A program made the position numbers and the translations under genes. Positions 26,982-36,186 of a stretch of 64,000 nucleotides of DNA are shown here, piece after piece (the stretch's first letter is position 1; each line of letters opens with the position of its first letter). The notes beneath the pieces were generated by a model. It was not told the origin of the DNA and did not search any database. It saw nothing but the letters and a program-made list of their open reading frames with translations. The stretch is from Pelagibius sp. (GTDB lineage Bacteria; Pseudomonadota; Alphaproteobacteria; Kiloniellales; Kiloniellaceae). The stretch is from contig NZ_JANQKD010000012.1 in assembly GCF_028281305.1 (NCBI RefSeq), forward strand, positions 1 to 64,000. The letters are read 5' to 3'.

Positions 26982-27224
26982 CGCCAAGCTCCCACATATC
27001 GCTAGGTGACGAAATCCAGTCGCCAGTTTGTTAAAACTCAAAGATGAATCAATTCTCTATAAATTCACCCATTACAGAGTATGTCTTTGCATGAGGTGCT
27101 GATTCATGATACTGACTGGAACAATAATGTTCCCAAGTATTTTCGGCGCGCTCGCCAAGCTGCGGCCCCGATTTGTGCGACGTTCAGCGATGTTCGAGGG
27201 TCCAGCAGCGTTTTGAATCACCCA

Positions 27225-28115
27225 ATGATCCCCCCTGATGCCGACAGCCGTCAGCCTTCGACGTTGTTCGACATCCTCCGCTCCTTTACCACCCTAGCGC
27301 GCACTCTCAACCTTTCCGAGACGGTTGAGATCCTCGGGGTGACCCGCCAGACGGTCCGCCGGCATATCCGCAGCCTGGAGGAAATGAAAGGCATCAAGCT
27401 ACTGGAACTGCGCAACCGGCGCTATTTCCTGACCGAGGCCGGAGAGCAGCACCGCCGCGAAGCCGAGCAGATCCTGGCCATGGCGGAGAACTGGTTGTCG
27501 AACCAGAGCATCCGCACACGCGGCCTGAGTTCGCTGGACCGGGTCGCCTATCGCGACAAAAAAGGCTACTCGTTTCATGCCCAGCAGCATCGCCTCAGCC
27601 GCATCTGGCGCGATGGGCCGCCGATGCTGCGGCGCGGCTTCGAGGCCTGGTCGCAGGCAGAATTGCAGCTCGAACACCCGGCCATGTCTGAAATGAAGCC
27701 CTACCGGCTGGTTTATCGCCGCCGCGAGGACGCCTGGCTGTGCGTCGAAATCGGCGAAAAGTCGTCCTATGCCACCTGGCTGGGCTGGGAGTGGGCCAAG
27801 AGCGCGATCGGCCGTTTCTCCCAGGAAGACCCGATCGGCATCGACTTCGACAACTTCATGTCGCAGGCCTATCCGAAGGTCTTCGAGGATGGCGGCGCGC
27901 GGCTCGACCACATCTGCGGCGAAATTCCCCGGACGCGTAACGGCCCCGCGATTCCGGTGCGTTTCCAGCGGCTCCTGCTGGGCTGCGTGTTTCCCGACGG
28001 CGAACCCGCCCTGACGCTGTTGGTGGCGCGGACCAACACCATCTCGATTTCCGGCCTCAACCTCAGCGAACTGCCGGAAATGGATGAGGAGCTCCTGATG
28101 GAGTACGAGATTTAG
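27225..28115 (+). CDS. LysR-type HTH regulator, atypical C-terminal domain
   Basis: A protein of about 296 residues with an N-terminal LysR-like helix-turn-helix (FTTLARTLNLSETVEILGVT then RQTVRRHIRSLEE and LLELRNRRYFLTEAGE). The remaining 200 residues (SFHAQQHRLSRIWRDGPPML, ESPAM-like and WLGWEWAKSAIGRFSQED) do not match the usual periplasmic-binding-like domain. The ATG at 27225 removes a poorly coding 48-residue extension that begins at 27081; neither start has a clear ribosome site. A second uncharacterised gene follows 120 bp downstream on the same strand and may be its functional partner. Confidence 0.75.
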   Translation: MIPPDADSRQPSTLFDILRSFTTLARTLNLSETVEILGVTRQTVRRHIRSLEEMKGIKLLELRNRRYFLTEAGEQHRREAEQILAMAENWLSNQSIRTRGLSSLDRVAYRDKKGYSFHAQQHRLSRIWRDGPPMLRRGFEAWSQAELQLEHPAMSEMKPYRLVYRRREDAWLCVEIGEKSSYATWLGWEWAKSAIGRFSQEDPIGIDFDNFMSQAYPKVFEDGGARLDHICGEIPRTRNGPAIPVRFQRLLLGCVFPDGEPALTLLVARTNTISISGLNLSELPEMDEELLMEYEI

Positions 28116-28235
28116 TAGGCCGGCGCCCGGATTCCACAGGCCCAAAGTGCAATCTTCACCTAGCTTCTAACCCAACGGGCATAAATACCGCTAACCTCTG
28201 TCTTCATAACCAAGCGAAGGCAAAGGAGCGTCAGA

Positions 28236-29003
28236 ATGCCTGCAGATCGTCTTTTCTCCGAAATCCAGTTTGTCAGCGCGATCACCGAGATCGCAGCGCG
28301 TAACGCCATCGAGATCGAAATCAGCTCGGATTTCGATGAATTCCGCGATCTGCGCAAGCAGCAGAACGATCGGCCGCCGCTGTCGCCGATCTTCGATCCC
28401 GCCATCTCGGACCTGGGGTCCAGGAACGCCTTTTGGATCAAGGGCTCCAACAGCAAGGGCGAGGTCGTCCATACCCAGGCCATGCGCCTCAACGACCTGA
28501 CGGGCTGCAGCCTGGAAGATCACCTCTATCAGCGCCGCTTTGCCTACGTGCCGCCGGGTGTTGCGGTCGATGCGGACCAGTCCCACTTCGGGGCCGCCCC
28601 TGCCTCTCAGGTCATCACCGGCGATGTCTGCTATCACGGCGAACTCTGGCTCAAGGGCGGCAACAACGGCCTGCGCGGCGGCGGGATGACGGCAGCGCTG
28701 CCGCGCCTGGCCCTGGCCCTGGCCCTCCTCGAGTGGTCGCCGGACTACGTTTTCGGCCTGGTCCACCCCCTGGCCGCCTGCAAGGGGCTGGCCGCCCGCG
28801 AGGGCTACATGCACCTGGCCCCGGGCGGAATCATCTGGCATCCGCAGGACGGCAAGGAGGCCTTCGAGGAGTGGCTGGTCTGGATGAGCCGCGAGGACAT
28901 TCAGCACGTCATGCGGTTCTCGCCCCTCGGGCTCTACGAGAAGCTGGAGCGCAAGAGCAAGAAGCAGCAGGCCTTCGCCGAGCGCGTTGCAGTGGCCGCT
29001 TAG
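28236..29003 (+). CDS. Conserved hypothetical protein (255 aa)
   Basis: A 255-residue soluble protein that I do not recognise. The central part reads FGAAPASQVITGDVCYHGEL then GGMTAALPRLALALALLEWS and FGLVHPLAACKGLAAREGY, which vaguely suggests an acyl- or acetyltransferase-like fold but gives no clear motif. There is no signal or membrane span. AAAGGAG precedes the ATG at 8 bases. It follows the atypical LysR-type gene with the same orientation, so the pair may be linked. Composition is native. Confidence 0.75.
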   Translation: MPADRLFSEIQFVSAITEIAARNAIEIEISSDFDEFRDLRKQQNDRPPLSPIFDPAISDLGSRNAFWIKGSNSKGEVVHTQAMRLNDLTGCSLEDHLYQRRFAYVPPGVAVDADQSHFGAAPASQVITGDVCYHGELWLKGGNNGLRGGGMTAALPRLALALALLEWSPDYVFGLVHPLAACKGLAAREGYMHLAPGGIIWHPQDGKEAFEEWLVWMSREDIQHVMRFSPLGLYEKLERKSKKQQAFAERVAVAA

Positions 29004-29033
29004 GAGGCGCCCAACGGGCCGGCGGCCGGGCGC

Positions 29034-30842
29034 TCAGGCCTTGTGACGGCGGCGGGTCGAGGTTGCCTCGCCGCGTTCCTCGGCACGTGCCATGTCCAGG
29101 GCCCGCTGGTAGGCCAGCATCACCTCGTGCTCGTGCGCCAGCCCGCGCATGACCATCGACTGCTTGTCAGCGACGATGGGCACATGCGGCTCGCCGGTGA
29201 GGTTGTAGACCTTCACCGCCGCGTCCAGGTGGTCGCCAAGCTGCAGCACCGCCGGCACGGCCCGGGCGACGTCGGCTGCGGTGAGTTCGGAATCGTGGCT
29301 GGTGTCGAAGGCTGCCTCGTGCAGGTCGGCATAGGTGATGACGCCGCAGAGCTTCTCCTCGGCGCCGATCACGAAAAGCTCGCCCCAAGGCGCCGACTGC
29401 AGCTTCAAACGCACTTCGGCGATCGGCGTGTCGAGGCCGACGGAGGAAAAGCGGCTGTCCATGACCGAGGAAACCTTGATGCGGCGCATCAGGCCGGTCT
29501 GATGCCCGCCGCGCACGGAAACGCCGCGCCGCTCGAGCTGCCAGACGAAGAAGGAGCGGCCATGGACCTGCTGGGTGACGACGGAGGCGATCACCGTCGC
29601 CAGCATGACGGCGATGGTCAACTCGTAGTCGTTGGTCAGTTCGAAGATCATCAGGATCGTGGAGATCGGCGCGCCGAGGACGGCGCCGGCAACCGCCCCC
29701 ATGCCGATCATCGTATAGGCGCCGTGTCCGGACGACAGCTCCGGGAAGGCGTGGGTGGCGATGACACCGAAAGCGCCGCCCACCATGGCACCGATGAACA
29801 GCGAGGGCGAGAAGACGCCGCCGGCAAAGCCGCTGCCCAGGCAGATTGCCGTGGCCGCCGTCTTGGCGACGATCAGGGCGAAGAGCAGCCACAGCGGATA
29901 GAGGTCCGACAGCGCCGCATCGGTCGCCTCGTAACCGACCCCCACCACCTGGGGAAAGACCAGCGCAATGCAGCCCAGCAGCAGTCCTCCAAAGGCGGGG
30001 GCCGACCAACTGGGGATCGGCAGCCTGGTCACCACATCCTCGGTGAACATGATCGAGCGCATGAAGATGATCGCGGCAGCGGCGGAAACCAGGCCCAGGA
30101 GGGCAAAAGCCGGAAACTCCCAGAACGAGACGATCAGCCAGTCGTCGGGCAGGATGAAGGCCGGAAAGTCGCCGTAGTGGGCGCGGCTGATCAGGGTGCC
30201 GGTGACCGAAGCGATGACGATGGGCGCGAAGGCCGAAAGCGCGTAGTGACCGACCACCACCTCCAGGGCGAAGAAGGCGCCGGCGATCGGGGCGTTGAAG
30301 GACGCCGCAATCCCGGCGGCGACGCCGCAGCCCAGCAGGGTACGCGCGAGCACCCGGCCGAGATGCAGGCGCTTGGCCACCCAGGACCCCAGCGACGCGC
30401 CGAGATGCACCACCGGGCCCTCGCGGCCGACCGAAGCCCCGATGCCGATGGAGGCCGCGCTCGCAATTGCGGCGCGGATGCCGGTGGTCAGCGACATCCG
30501 GGCGTCCAACAACGCCGAGGCCTCGATGACATGGGCAACGCCCTGGGGCTTGCCGCCCGGCAGCGTGTAGCGGATGAAGAGGCCGATGACGAGGCCGCCC
30601 AGGGTGGGCACCACAAGCACCTGCCACCAGGGCAGTTTGCCGATCTCCGTCGCCACCGCCTCGGTACCGAAGCCGTAAGCCAGCCACTGGATACCGGCAA
30701 TCGCATCGCGAAAGGCAATCGCCGCGCCTCCGGCGGCGGCGCCGATGACCACGGCGAGCACGGAAAGCACGACCTGGTCGTTGCGACCGAAGCGGCGCAG
30801 AGGAATGAGCACGCGTTTGCGCAGAACACGCGACGGCCTCAT
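29034..30842 (-). CDS. ClC-family chloride channel/transporter with C-terminal CBS domains
   Basis: A membrane protein of about 602 residues. ClC signatures: GREGPVVHLGASLGS (with the gating Glu retained, as in H+/Cl- exchangers) and GFAGGVFSPSLFIGAMVGG (GxFxP motif). The first selectivity motif is unusual: where E. coli ClC has GSGIP, this has LPGGKPQGV, so the central Ser is missing. About the last 130 residues form a pair of CBS domains (SVMDSRFSSVGLDTPIAEVR). Ion selectivity might differ from chloride. The ATG at 30842 is used instead of a TTG three codons upstream. Confidence 0.9.
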   Translation of the reverse strand: MRPSRVLRKRVLIPLRRFGRNDQVVLSVLAVVIGAAAGGAAIAFRDAIAGIQWLAYGFGTEAVATEIGKLPWWQVLVVPTLGGLVIGLFIRYTLPGGKPQGVAHVIEASALLDARMSLTTGIRAAIASAASIGIGASVGREGPVVHLGASLGSWVAKRLHLGRVLARTLLGCGVAAGIAASFNAPIAGAFFALEVVVGHYALSAFAPIVIASVTGTLISRAHYGDFPAFILPDDWLIVSFWEFPAFALLGLVSAAAAIIFMRSIMFTEDVVTRLPIPSWSAPAFGGLLLGCIALVFPQVVGVGYEATDAALSDLYPLWLLFALIVAKTAATAICLGSGFAGGVFSPSLFIGAMVGGAFGVIATHAFPELSSGHGAYTMIGMGAVAGAVLGAPISTILMIFELTNDYELTIAVMLATVIASVVTQQVHGRSFFVWQLERRGVSVRGGHQTGLMRRIKVSSVMDSRFSSVGLDTPIAEVRLKLQSAPWGELFVIGAEEKLCGVITYADLHEAAFDTSHDSELTAADVARAVPAVLQLGDHLDAAVKVYNLTGEPHVPIVADKQSMVMRGLAHEHEVMLAYQRALDMARAEERGEATSTRRRHKA

Positions 30843-31211
30843 GGCGCACAAGCCCCCCTGCCCCGATGGGTACAGGCTTCCTCCTCACAGCTGCCCGGCA
30901 GGCCGGGCGCCCTCATCTTTGTGCCGCCCTCATCTCCGTCCCACGATAAGCTTCGTCAACGACATGCGCCGGCAAGCGCGCCGACTCCCGAACTATAGTC
31001 GGCAAAGCCGGACCATGTCGTTAACCTTCCCAAAAAGGCCCCCAAGCACCCACCGTCCCTATCTGCGCCTCGCAAAGACGTGACCGGTCGAGCGGGCCTC
31101 GGCACCGGCCCGGGCTTTCCTCGGGCCGCCCTCAGGACCAGATGAATGGGAGGCCTGCTCGATCCGCCGCGCCGGCGGCGCCAGGGCCGGGTGTCTTGAA
31201 GGAGCGCAACG
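30843..31211. other. Divergent promoter region, no gene seen
   Basis: This 369-bp stretch separates the starts of the ClC gene (leftward) and the dioxygenase gene (rightward). No open frame looks coding. It must hold both promoters; GAAGGAG lies just before the rightward start. No clear palindrome was found. Confidence 0.6.
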
Positions 31212-31868
31212 ATGAAGACTCTGCCAAGCGTGTCACGCAGGCGGGCGCTGAGAATCGGGCTGGGTACGGGGCTGGGTACGGGGCTGGCATCCACCAGGCT
31301 CGCAGCGGCCACGGTCCTGACCCCACGGCAGAGCGCCGGCCCCTTCTACCCGCTGCGTCTTCCCGCCGACTCCGACTTTGACCTCACCCGGGTGGAGGGC
31401 CGCGGCGCCCGCGCCGCGGGAACCGTGGTGGAGGTCGTCGGCCGGGTCAGCGACGAAGCCGGGCGCCCGCTGGCCGGCGGCCGGGTGGAGATCTGGCAGT
31501 GCGATGCTTTCGGCTTCTACCACCACCCGCGCGACCGCGGCGGGCGCGCCGACCCGAACTTCCAGGGCTTTGGGCGCGTGACCCTGGACGACGACGGGTC
31601 TTACCGCTTCACCACCATCCGGCCTGTCGCCTATCCCGGGCGCACGCCCCACATCCACTTTGCGGTGTCCGGACCGGGGGTCGAGCGGCTCACCACCCAG
31701 ATGTATCTTGCCGGAGAGCCGCTGAATGGCCGCGACTTTCTCTACAACGCCATCCGCGACCCGGCCGCGAAGGCCAGCGTGACGGTCGCCTTCGATGCAG
31801 AAGCCGAGGGCGGGCGGCCGCGCGGCCGCTTCGACATGGTGCTGGGGGGCAGTCTCCTGCCGCGCTAG
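31212..31868 (+). CDS. Exported intradiol ring-cleavage dioxygenase-like protein
   Basis: A 218-residue protein of the catechol/protocatechuate 3,4-dioxygenase family. The non-haem iron ligands are visible: Tyr in FGFYHH, Tyr in RPVAYPGR, and His in TPHIHF. VGRVSDEAGRPLAGGRVEIWQ is the family core. Uncommonly, the N-terminus is a Tat signal (SRRRALRIG then GTGLGTGLAS), so the enzyme is exported folded; such secreted intradiol enzymes are thought to act on external catechols or lignin-like compounds. The hydrophobic part of the signal is coded by a short tandem DNA repeat. No other aromatic-degradation genes are adjacent. Confidence 0.88.
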   Translation: MKTLPSVSRRRALRIGLGTGLGTGLASTRLAAATVLTPRQSAGPFYPLRLPADSDFDLTRVEGRGARAAGTVVEVVGRVSDEAGRPLAGGRVEIWQCDAFGFYHHPRDRGGRADPNFQGFGRVTLDDDGSYRFTTIRPVAYPGRTPHIHFAVSGPGVERLTTQMYLAGEPLNGRDFLYNAIRDPAAKASVTVAFDAEAEGGRPRGRFDMVLGGSLLPR

Positions 31869-31912
31869 ATTGGATCCGTTCTCTCTGATAGCCCCGGCGG
31901 GCGCCCTGCCGG

Positions 31913-32434
31913 CTAGTTGCAGCGGCCGATCGATCCCTCGGCGCAGATCCTTTCGCCATCGGTCCAGATAACGCCGCTCAGATCGGCCTGCGCCAGATCG
32001 GCGCCTTCCAGTCTGGCGTCGGTCAGGTCGGCCCCGCGCAGGTTGGCCCGGAACAGGCGGGCCCGCCGGAGATCGGCGGCCTGCAGGTTCGCATCGCTCA
32101 GATCGGCCTTGGTGAGGTCGGCCTCCTGCAGGTTTGCTTCGACGAAGCTGGCCTCGCTCAGCGTCGCATTGACGAACTTGGCGCGAAACGCGCTGACGTT
32201 GTTCAGCACGGTAGCGCTCAGGTCGGCGCGGAAGAAGCTGGCATCGCGCAGCTCTGCAGCCGTCAGATCTACGGCGTTGAGAGGCAGGCGGTCAAAGACG
32301 CAGCGGCGCCAGTTGACCTCCGGCCCCGGGGGGTCGGTGCAGGCCGCCATCGTTTCGGAAACGGGACCCAAGATGAAGAAGGCCAGGGCCAGGACAAGAG
32401 CGCGAACGGAAATCATGGGCCTAAGCTTCACCAT
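31913..32434 (-). CDS. Exported pentapeptide-repeat protein
   Basis: A protein of about 173 residues with an N-terminal signal peptide (ISVRALVLALAFFILG to TMA) and a run of about 20 pentapeptide repeats of the A(D/N)LXX type (ADLSA, ANLQEADLTKADLSDANLQ, and so on) that should fold as a right-handed quadrilateral beta-helix. It ends with a Cys-containing cap (ERICAEGSIGRCN). Pentapeptide proteins have varied, mostly unknown roles; this one is likely periplasmic. The start could be any of several Met codons between 32416 and 32446. Confidence 0.85.
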   Translation of the reverse strand: MVKLRPMISVRALVLALAFFILGPVSETMAACTDPPGPEVNWRRCVFDRLPLNAVDLTAAELRDASFFRADLSATVLNNVSAFRAKFVNATLSEASFVEANLQEADLTKADLSDANLQAADLRRARLFRANLRGADLTDARLEGADLAQADLSGVIWTDGERICAEGSIGRCN

Positions 32435-32474
32435 CGCGGGGGCCAAAGGGCAACGGAAAATTTTCCGAAGACGA

Positions 32475-32963
32475 TCACAGAGCCGGGAGGGCCGGTTTGT
32501 CGATCACCCGCCCGGCCTCCGGGGGCAGGGGAAGGTCCCGATGGGCGGCCAGGACGTCAGCCAGCCGCGCACGTTGCGTCTCCGGCAGGAGCGCCACGCG
32601 CCGGTGATTGAGATCGACGTAGAGGCTGAGGCTTTCCATGGTTGCCGCCAGAAAACCCTCCTCCGCGTGGTACATCCTGTTGAAGAAGCGCAGACGCTTG
32701 TCGTCGAAGCCCAGAAGCTGGCTGGTGATTCGCAGACCATCGCCCTCTGCCACCTCCCGCTGGTAGGTGAGGCGGATATCAGCAGCAAAGGTCGAGCCGC
32801 CGCAGGCCTCGCGGTGAGCGGCATCGAGCCCGAGGTAGTCGAGAAAAGCATCGGTCGCATGATCGAAGGCCAGCAGATAATAGGCAACGTTCATATGTCC
32901 GTTGTAATCGATCCATTCCGGCAGGACCTCGCCGCGATAGCGGTCGAAGGGCGACTCGATCAT
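32475..32963 (-). CDS. Hotdog-fold thioesterase (4-hydroxybenzoyl-CoA thioesterase-like)
   Basis: A 162-residue hotdog thioesterase. WIDYNGHMNVAYY carries the Asp and the NGHMN element of this family; TYQREVAEGDGLRI and FNRMYHAEEG follow the fold. This subgroup includes betainyl-CoA thioesterases of carnitine breakdown as well as general acyl-CoA thioesterases, but no carnitine genes are nearby, so the substrate stays open. It ends 41 bp before the start of the pentapeptide gene on the same strand. Confidence 0.87.
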   Translation of the reverse strand: MIESPFDRYRGEVLPEWIDYNGHMNVAYYLLAFDHATDAFLDYLGLDAAHREACGGSTFAADIRLTYQREVAEGDGLRITSQLLGFDDKRLRFFNRMYHAEEGFLAATMESLSLYVDLNHRRVALLPETQRARLADVLAAHRDLPLPPEAGRVIDKPALPAL

Positions 32964-33237
32964 TCCCGGGTTTCTCCTCGATCATCTGGCTGATTGCCAA
33001 TGGGACATCCTGCCGCAGCCTGGGAACCGGCAGGCGCCCGGGCCGTTGCCTGTTTCGGCAAAGGTCAGCGCCGCCAGCCACGGATGGCCGCGGGCCAGAA
33101 CATAGATCATTGGCCCGGCGCCTCAAAGCCGCTAGCGTTCCAGCCCTCGTGGCCCCGCGGAAAGAGCAGATGGAAGAGCGCCCCCACAAGGCAGGCCCGA
33201 CACAACGCCGCCAAGAGGTCAGCGGGCGAAGGTCGGA

Positions 33238-34200
33238 ATGAGCAGAGTTCTGGCGTTTCTCGGCGGCCATGCGACCTGGGTTCTGTTTCTGGGCGTCTTT
33301 CTCGGTTTGGCGCTGCCGGGCCTCGCCGAGCTTGCCCGTCCGCTGTTGGCGCCGGCCGTAGCCGTGCTTCTGACCGCGACGCTGGTGCGGGTCGACTGGC
33401 AGGTCATGATGATGCACGCCCGCCGGCCCTGGGTAACGGGCCTGGTGACGGTCTGGCTGCTGTTGGGCTGTCCGCTCCTGATGACGGCGCTTCTGGAGTT
33501 CGCGCCCCTGCCGCCGAGCCTGTTCATGGCCCTTGTCCTCATGGCGGCAGCCCCGCCGATCCTCAGCGCCGCACCGATTGCCCTGATGCTGGGGCTGGAC
33601 GGGGCCCTGGCGGTGGTCGTCGGGCTCACGGCCACCCTTCTCACGCCGCTGACCGTTCCCCCGCTGGCACTGGCCCTGCTGGGCCTGAGCCTCGACATCA
33701 GCGTGATGGATTTCATGCTGCGTCTCGCGGCGATCATCGCCGGGTCCTTTCTGGCCGCCTTCGCCATCCGCCGCGTCCTGGGCGGTGAGCGGCTGTCCCG
33801 GATTGCCGGTCACGTCGACGGCCTGGTCGTGGTCGTGATGCTGGTCTTTGCCGTGGCCATCATGGACGGCGTGACCGAGACGCTGCTGCGGGACCCGGCG
33901 ACGGTCGGCCTGTGGCTCCTGGCCGCCTTCGTGGCGAACCCTGCCTTGCAGTTTCTCGGCACACTCGCCTTCTGCTGGCTGGGGCGCCGCGCCGCTCTGA
34001 CCGTGGGACTGGTCTCCGGCAACTGCAACATGGGCTTGCTGCTGGCCGCCTTCCCGCCAGGGACCGACTTCGACATCGTGCTCTACTTCGCCGTGGCGCA
34101 GCTGCCGATGTACATGCTGCCGGCCTTGCTGGCGCCTTTCTACCGGCGCCTTCTGGGTCCGCCGGAGAGCGCGGAGAGCAGCTCGGTCAAGACAGGCTAA
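33238..34200 (+). CDS. Bile acid:sodium symporter (BASS)-family transporter
   Basis: A 320-residue membrane protein with about nine to ten hydrophobic spans. The overall pattern matches the BASS/ASBT family: a first span after FLGGHATWVLFLG, a discontinuous helix with AAAPPILSAAPI, and the C-terminal half GLVSGNCNMGLLLAA matching the second crossover. Members carry organic anions with Na+. The specific substrate is not known. It stands alone, diverging from the thioesterase gene with 274 bp between. Confidence 0.78.
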   Translation: MSRVLAFLGGHATWVLFLGVFLGLALPGLAELARPLLAPAVAVLLTATLVRVDWQVMMMHARRPWVTGLVTVWLLLGCPLLMTALLEFAPLPPSLFMALVLMAAAPPILSAAPIALMLGLDGALAVVVGLTATLLTPLTVPPLALALLGLSLDISVMDFMLRLAAIIAGSFLAAFAIRRVLGGERLSRIAGHVDGLVVVVMLVFAVAIMDGVTETLLRDPATVGLWLLAAFVANPALQFLGTLAFCWLGRRAALTVGLVSGNCNMGLLLAAFPPGTDFDIVLYFAVAQLPMYMLPALLAPFYRRLLGPPESAESSSVKTG

Positions 34201-34607
34201 AAGTCCATCGCAGCGCCGTAAACTCCCCCCGCAGAGTGCAGAATTCCGGCGCTTCCGGCGGCCGGGCAAGGTCTGCGGCATTTCTGCAACAGTGATGCAA
34301 AGCGACGACAGTCAGCGCGGCGTAACCTCTAGTCATTGCTCGCGCTCTATGATAGGGGGATCAATGGTTTTACCGGTGTCGTTAACCGGTCAAAGTGGCG
34401 GTTTCCTAAGGGTTCGTTAACTGACATTTGTCACGTTCGACAAACCCTTCGACCGATAGGGTTCAGCGTCCTGAGGGTTCGGGCTCTGCAAAAGATTGGC
34501 ATCAAGGAGCGTTTGTTTCGGTGCGCCGCCGAGCGAACTCCTGTATGACCAGACAGAGGCCTCAGGCGGCTGACAATCAGATTGTTGGGTTTGTTTTCGG
34601 GGGTACG
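34201..34607. other. Upstream region of mlaA with a palindrome
   Basis: A 407-bp stretch with no convincing gene, apart from a possible N-terminal extension of MlaA from 34545. ACCGGT occurs twice around 34370-34390. TTTGTC at 34427-34432 and GACAAA at 34439-34444 form an inverted repeat with a 6-base spacer, a candidate operator. The region is locally AT-rich for this genome and should hold the mla promoter. Confidence 0.5.
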
Positions 34608-35549
34608 GTGATCTCTTCGGTTCCGCAAGCTTTGCGTTCTCTTCTCGCCTGTTTCGTTTTGACCGTCGCTCTTGGAGCCTGCGCCACCGCGCCGGGCCCG
34701 GCGGCAACCGGTGCCGGCAGCGCCGCTGCGGGTGCCGAGATCGGCAGCCGCCAGGTCGTGGGCGAGACCGCCGGCGAGCAGCCGATCCCTGAGCAGGTTG
34801 CCCAGGCCGCTGCGGACGATTGGGCGCAGAGCGATGCCGACGACTTCGGCCCGGAGCCGGACGAGAACGACCCCCTGGAGATTCCCAATCGCATGTTCTT
34901 CGCCTTCAACGAGGCGCTGGACTTTGCGGTCATCCGTCCGATCGCCGTCACCTACCGCTTCATCGTGCCCAGCGGCGTGCGCAATTCGGTGCGCAACTTC
35001 CTGCGCAACCTGCGCAGCCCCGTGGTCCTGGCCAACGATCTGCTGCAGGGCGATCTGGAACGGGCCGAAACCACAGCGGCACGGTTCTTCATCAACTCGA
35101 CCATCGGGCTGCTGGGGCTCTTCGACATCGCCGCTGACTCCGGCTACCCCTATCACAGCGAGGACTTCGGCCAGACCCTCGGCACCTACGGTGCCGGCGA
35201 AGGCTTCTATCTCGTGCTGCCGATCTTCGGCCCCTCGTCGCTGCGCGATGCCGGCGGCCTGGTGGTCGACACCCTGATCGATCCCTTGACCTATATCGCG
35301 CCGGAGGGCGTCGGCATAGCCCGCGGCGTGGCCACCGGCGTCGACCTGCGGTCGCGGACCATCGACGAACTGGATGAGTTGAAGCGCGACTCGCTCGACT
35401 TCTATGCACGCATCCGTTCGCTCTACCGCCAGAACCGGGAAAGCGAGATCAACAACGGCGCACCGCCCGCCGACGCACCGGAGTTCTCGGTGCTGCCCGA
35501 GGGCGAGGACTCCTCCGGTGCCGACCAGAGCAGCGCTGTGGTAGACTAG
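34608..35549 (+). CDS. mlaA: MlaA (VacJ) outer-membrane lipoprotein
   Basis: A phospholipid-transport lipoprotein of about 313 residues. The signal peptide ends in a lipobox, ALGAC, so the mature protein is lipid-anchored. The VacJ core is clear: NRMFFAFNEALD, the PSGVRNSVRNFLRNL region, NDLLQGD, RFFINSTIGLLGLFD and EDFGQTLGTYG. MlaA removes mislocalised phospholipids from the outer leaflet of the outer membrane and passes them to MlaC, which is the next gene, 4 bp downstream. GTG at 34608 gives a normal-length signal; ATG at 34545 would add 21 residues. Confidence 0.93.
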   Translation: MISSVPQALRSLLACFVLTVALGACATAPGPAATGAGSAAAGAEIGSRQVVGETAGEQPIPEQVAQAAADDWAQSDADDFGPEPDENDPLEIPNRMFFAFNEALDFAVIRPIAVTYRFIVPSGVRNSVRNFLRNLRSPVVLANDLLQGDLERAETTAARFFINSTIGLLGLFDIAADSGYPYHSEDFGQTLGTYGAGEGFYLVLPIFGPSSLRDAGGLVVDTLIDPLTYIAPEGVGIARGVATGVDLRSRTIDELDELKRDSLDFYARIRSLYRQNRESEINNGAPPADAPEFSVLPEGEDSSGADQSSAVVD

Positions 35550-35553
35550 ATCC

Positions 35554-36186
35554 ATGACGGTCCGAACCTTCATACCTCTGGCGGCCGTGGTTGTGGCGAT
35601 CTTCGCCCTGGCCGCGACGCCGGCCGCCGCCTTCAACAATCAGCAGGCGGCTGACTTCCTGGGCGGTCTGCAGGAACGCGCGGTCGCCGAGCTGAGCGAC
35701 GCATCGATCTCCGACAGCGAAAAGGAAGATCGTTTCCGCAGGCTGTTCAATCAAAGCTTCGACGTGCCGGCCATCGGCCGTTTCGTGCTCGGCCGATACT
35801 GGCGCGGCGCCTCGCAACAGGACCGGGACGCCTTCCTCGCGGTCTTCGAGGACGTCATCGTGCAGCGCTTCCTGCCGCTGCTCACGGAAAACAGCGATGC
35901 ACGTTTCGAGATCGGCACGGTCACGCCGATCAAGGACCGCAACGACGTGGCCTTCGTCAATTCACAGATCCCGCGGGCCGAAGGCGAGCCCTACAAGGTG
36001 AGCTGGCGCATCCGCGAGAGAGAAGGTCAGTACAAGATCCTGGATATCCGGGCCGAAGGGGTCAGCATGGCGCAGACTCTGCGGTCCGAGTACGGCACCG
36101 TCATTCGGCAGAACGGCGGCAAGCTGAACGCCCTGACTGCGGCCCTGCGCGAAAAGGTCTCCGGCGGCGCCTTCGCCCCCCAATAG
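35554..36186 (+). CDS. mlaC: MlaC/Ttg2D-family periplasmic phospholipid-binding protein
   Basis: A 210-residue exported protein: signal peptide (TFIPLAAVVVAIFALA to AAA), then the Tol-Tol-Ttg2 domain with FNQSFDVPAIGRFVLGRYWR, QDRDAFLAVFEDVIVQRF and GQYKILDIRAEGVSMAQTLR. MlaC shuttles phospholipids through the periplasm between MlaA and the inner-membrane MlaFEDB complex. It follows mlaA by 4 bp, so the two are cotranscribed. The inner-membrane ABC genes are not in the window, as is common in alphaproteobacteria. Confidence 0.93.
   Translation: MTVRTFIPLAAVVVAIFALAATPAAAFNNQQAADFLGGLQERAVAELSDASISDSEKEDRFRRLFNQSFDVPAIGRFVLGRYWRGASQQDRDAFLAVFEDVIVQRFLPLLTENSDARFEIGTVTPIKDRNDVAFVNSQIPRAEGEPYKVSWRIREREGQYKILDIRAEGVSMAQTLRSEYGTVIRQNGGKLNALTAALREKVSGGAFAPQ

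Noticed and set aside
29043-30998. 651-codon open frame opposite the ClC gene
   Set aside because: Asp/Gly/His/Arg-rich with no hydrophobic or motif structure; antisense artefact.
34428-34607. Longer MlaA start regions at 34428 and 34545
   Set aside because: They would place up to 60 residues before a lipoprotein signal; the GTG at 34608 gives a normal signal length. The ATG at 34545 remains possible.
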